From Neisseria sp. (lineage in GTDB: Bacteria; Pseudomonadota; Gammaproteobacteria; Burkholderiales; Neisseriaceae), in assembly GCF_030530745.1 (NCBI RefSeq), contig NZ_JAUMUI010000002.1, forward strand, positions 27,104 through 91,103: a stretch of 64,000 bases of DNA, written 5' to 3'. This document shows, piece by piece, positions 61,650 to 64,000 of the stretch; position 1 is the stretch's first letter, and every line of letters starts with the position of its first letter. The position numbers and the translations under genes were made by a program. The notes under the pieces were generated by a model. That model did not search any database. It saw nothing but the letters and a program-made list of their open reading frames with translations, and was not told where the DNA came from.

Positions 61650-61791
61650 GAGACCTTTGCAAAACCTTCAGATGCGGATGCAGTTCAAGGCGTAGCAGCG
61701 CAGCGGGTGCAGACATAACATAGAGTCAGGCAAACGGGCGAGCAGCGCACGATGCAGAAATACGCTGCAGATGGGGTTTTGCAAAGGTTTC
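61650..61791. mobile_element. MITE-B copy 2 (about 142 bp)
   Basis: Left end GAGACCTTTGCAAAA, right end TTTTGCAAAGGTTTC (one base decayed from the ideal complement). The interior aligns along its length with the copy at 52459-52593. Non-coding. Confidence 0.7.
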
Positions 61792-61799
61792 CATATAGG

Positions 61800-61828
61800 A
61801 AAGCCCTGCCTTACGGCAGGGCTTTTTT
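61800..61828 (-). terminator. RTX adhesin gene terminator
   Basis: AAAGCCCTGCC and GGCAGGGCTTT arms around a 4-base loop, with T6 on the plus side and TTT on the minus side, 15 bp beyond the adhesin stop. Confidence 0.75.
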
Positions 61829-61842
61829 CACCAACTGTGCAA

Positions 61843-64000
61843 TCAGCCGATAAATTCAACATGCTTTTCCAGAATGCTGCTCAGGGTTTCACCTGACGAT
61901 ATGCCGGCAAACGTAATGCTGTTTTGGTAAACCGCACCGTCTTGCCCCACGCCGGTAAAGCTCAGAGTGTGAGTTTGGTCGTTCCATACCGCACCTTGCA
62001 GCTGGTCGGGGCCGACCAAATCGGCAAATACCACTTTATCGCTGCCGGCTTGGAAATCCATAATTTGATCTTGGCCGCTGTTGCTGTTGGCCAAAAATAC
62101 GAATTTATCCGCACCTTCACCGCCAATCAGGGTATCGTTACCGGCACCACCGAACAGGATATCGTTGCCTTCGCCCCCGTTCAGCGTGTCGTTACCTCCA
62201 TCTGAACGGCCGTCAAGCAATTGGATCCAGTGTTTTTGGATATAGTCGACTTTTTGTTGGTCGCTTGCAGCAACACCGCCGTTTTCACTCCATTTGATGA
62301 ATTCGCTCAAGGCTTCCGAACCCATACCGTTATGGCTGCCTGCTGCGTAAACCGCACCTGTGGCACCATCGGTCCAAGCCAAATGGTCGGTATTGATAGA
62401 ATCGCCGAATAAAATGTCGTCTCCCTCACCGCCAATCAAGGTATCGTTAGCAACACTGTCAAGCACGGTAACCGAAGAACCTTTTGCTAAAGCCGCATCT
62501 AATTCGTCGGGCGAATTGACGATTGAAGCTTCACCTGCAGTGCCTTGATATTTTACGGTGGTATAGCCTTTGGCATTAAAGCTTGCTACTACATCGCTGC
62601 CGCTGCTCAAGCTGCCCGAAGTGGTATTGTCGAAATACTTCAACGTGGTTTGCTGTACACCTTGGGCAAAGCCGATGGCATGCACGTCGGATATTGCGCT
62701 CAACTTCTTAAAGCTCTCCAAGCTTGCATCTACAGAGCCTTGGGTTACATAGCCCAAATTGCTGTATGGGCCGCTCTTACCGTCTTCACCGTAAGCCGTC
62801 GGCTGGCCGTCGGTCAGGAAGTAGGTAACATTGGTATAACCGTTACCCGATACTTTTTTAAACCACGCAGCGGTATCGCTGAAAGCATCATCGTAATTGG
62901 TTACGCCTCCGGCTTTACTTTGCTGGGCAATAATGCTTCTCAACAATGAATCTACATTGCCTTCGTTCAAGCTGCGGATATCAATCACCTGTTTGGCGGT
63001 CTGGTTAAACACAATCAGGCTCACATTAATATCACCGTCGTGCGTTGCCAATTCGCCGGCCAGTTTCAGTAGAGATGCTTTTGCCATGTTAAGATAAGAC
63101 GTACCGTTGGCCGTTTTGTATGTTTTCATACTGCTCGAAATATCAAACAGAATGGCCACATTATAGTCTGTACCTTTGGTGATAATCGTTTGAGTACCTC
63201 CGGTATCGCCAATCAATACATCGTTACCCCCACCGCCTCTGATATCGTTATCTGACTCATTCGTACCGATTTTGATCTTATCACTGTCCACTCCGTTGAT
63301 AGTAATATTCAACTCGGCAGTTGAACTGTCGCCGTCAGCATCTTTAACGGTGTAAATAAAGGTATCTACCAGTTTTTGACCGTTGTTCAGGGCTTTTACT
63401 GCGGCGTTGTTACCGTCAAGTTCGTAGGTATATCGGCCGTCTGAATCCAGCACCAGCTTACCGTAATTACCGGTTTGCTTGCCAGCCGTTACCGTTACCG
63501 GCACATCAGCACCAGTTATATCGTTAGCCAATACATTGCCACTCACTAAAGTACCTTTTTCACTGATACTGTTGCTGTCGTTTACAGCCACAGGCGCAGT
63601 ATCGGTAATCTTGATATCCAAGCTGTCCATCGCGGTATTGCCCGCTCTGTCTTTTACCACCACGATAAACTTATCGACAACGGAATCATCACCTTTGGAA
63701 TGGTCTTTACGCACACCGTTTTCGATGTAGGTATAAGTAACAATACCTTTGTCTGCATCATAACCGCTAACCACCAACTGACCTTGAGCCGTTTTCACCG
63801 TTACCGGATTGGCGGCGGAGGCAGATGTAATATCTTTACCTGCAACCGTAACCGCAGCTATTCCGCCGACATCACCTATCTTAATAATGCCGCTGACTTC
63901 GGCTCCGCTAGCCTCTACAACCTGCTGGTCTTCTGCTTTCGCAAACGGTGCCACGGTATCGATGCTGCCGTCGTCTTTGGCGCGGCCTTCGTTGCCGGCG
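61843..64000 (-). CDS. Giant type I secreted adhesin with VWA and RTX domains, C-terminal part (runs off the window)
   Basis: The visible 719 C-terminal residues begin with tandem bacterial Ig/cadherin-like modules (VKDRAGNTAMDSLDIKITDT, VLANDITGADVPVTV, FIYTVKDADGDSSTAELNIT). They continue with a von Willebrand A domain carrying the MIDAS motif FDISSSM and TDGQPT, then RTX nonapeptides (GGEGDDILFGD, LNGGEGNDILFGGAGNDTLI), and end with a type I secretion target domain of the VCA0849 class (FVFLANSNSGQDQIMDFQAG). This architecture matches LapA/BapA-like surface adhesins, which need calcium. The start and most repeats lie beyond 64000; no secretion genes are in the window. Confidence 0.93.
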   Translation of the reverse strand, partial: AGNEGRAKDDGSIDTVAPFAKAEDQQVVEASGAEVSGIIKIGDVGGIAAVTVAGKDITSASAANPVTVKTAQGQLVVSGYDADKGIVTYTYIENGVRKDHSKGDDSVVDKFIVVVKDRAGNTAMDSLDIKITDTAPVAVNDSNSISEKGTLVSGNVLANDITGADVPVTVTAGKQTGNYGKLVLDSDGRYTYELDGNNAAVKALNNGQKLVDTFIYTVKDADGDSSTAELNITINGVDSDKIKIGTNESDNDIRGGGGNDVLIGDTGGTQTIITKGTDYNVAILFDISSSMKTYKTANGTSYLNMAKASLLKLAGELATHDGDINVSLIVFNQTAKQVIDIRSLNEGNVDSLLRSIIAQQSKAGGVTNYDDAFSDTAAWFKKVSGNGYTNVTYFLTDGQPTAYGEDGKSGPYSNLGYVTQGSVDASLESFKKLSAISDVHAIGFAQGVQQTTLKYFDNTTSGSLSSGSDVVASFNAKGYTTVKYQGTAGEASIVNSPDELDAALAKGSSVTVLDSVANDTLIGGEGDDILFGDSINTDHLAWTDGATGAVYAAGSHNGMGSEALSEFIKWSENGGVAASDQQKVDYIQKHWIQLLDGRSDGGNDTLNGGEGNDILFGGAGNDTLIGGEGADKFVFLANSNSGQDQIMDFQAGSDKVVFADLVGPDQLQGAVWNDQTHTLSFTGVGQDGAVYQNSITFAGISSGETLSSILEKHVEFIG

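Larger units (their letters stand above)
61347..61842. other. Spacer between argO and the RTX adhesin gene
   Basis: The 496 bp contain no gene: an argO hairpin, about 230 bp in which I see nothing recognisable, MITE-B copy 2, and a terminator for the adhesin gene. Confidence 0.5.

Overview
The window is chromosomal DNA from a member of the Neisseriaceae, most likely a commensal or animal-associated Neisseria-like species. The main evidence is the Neisseria DNA uptake sequence in its AG dialect (AGGCCGTCTGAA), present in dozens of copies inside genes and as inverted pairs between genes. Gene orders also fit the family: dnaA / rpmH-rnpA-yidD-yidC / gyrB, dciA beside secA, and pheS-[restriction locus]-pheT-ihfA. 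No ribosomal RNA operon, prophage, complete insertion sequence or CRISPR array was seen.

Layout. 1-7.2 kb is the replication-origin neighbourhood: the 5' end of dnaA, a spacer with one perfect DnaA box, the rpmH-rnpA-yidD-yidC membrane-biogenesis block, gyrB and rsmJ. 7.4-16 kb holds secA, a DUF721/dciA gene, a class V aminotransferase, panD, kdsA, guaA and a lipoprotein cytochrome c'. 16-24 kb holds an atypical NRAMP-like transporter, a HerA-type ATPase, prfA, tRNA-Pro, a small HTH protein, ihfA and pheT. 24-27.6 kb is a variable defence locus between pheT and pheS, all on the minus strand: a methylguanine methyltransferase (ogt), a decayed membrane ORF, a HEPN/MNT toxin-antitoxin pair, a dam methylase cut off after its DPPY motif, a DpnI-type endonuclease (drg) and a DpnD-like partner. 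29.3-32.4 kb is a large beta-helix protein with an adhesin-like N-terminus behind a very AT-rich spacer.

32.5-48.2 kb is mostly housekeeping: cysS, obgE, an acyltransferase pair resembling OlsB/OlsA, argJ, dsbD, an orphan amino-acid ABC ATPase, rsmA, a hemerythrin, anmK, a phosphate transporter, a TIGR01244 protein and an M61 peptidase. 48.5-52.2 kb is the ccoNOQP operon for cbb3 oxidase, behind a textbook FNR site and carrying an unusual CcoP with a C-terminal OmpA domain. 52.6-61.3 kb holds a DUF445 protein, tRNA-Leu, secG, tpiA, a secreted hypothetical, rsfS, nadD, a carbonic anhydrase, a short hypothetical, pdxA, zupT, tRNA-Ser and argO. The window ends inside a giant VWA/RTX type I secreted adhesin.

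Two families of short, non-coding, terminal-inverted-repeat elements (MITE-like, 162 bp and about 140 bp) are each present twice. The strongest candidates for something unusual are the drg-dpnD cassette that replaced the 3' end of dam, the compact HEPN/MNT-dam'-drg-dpnD array with Kingella- and Simonsiella-type uptake words around it, and the CcoP-OmpA fusion.
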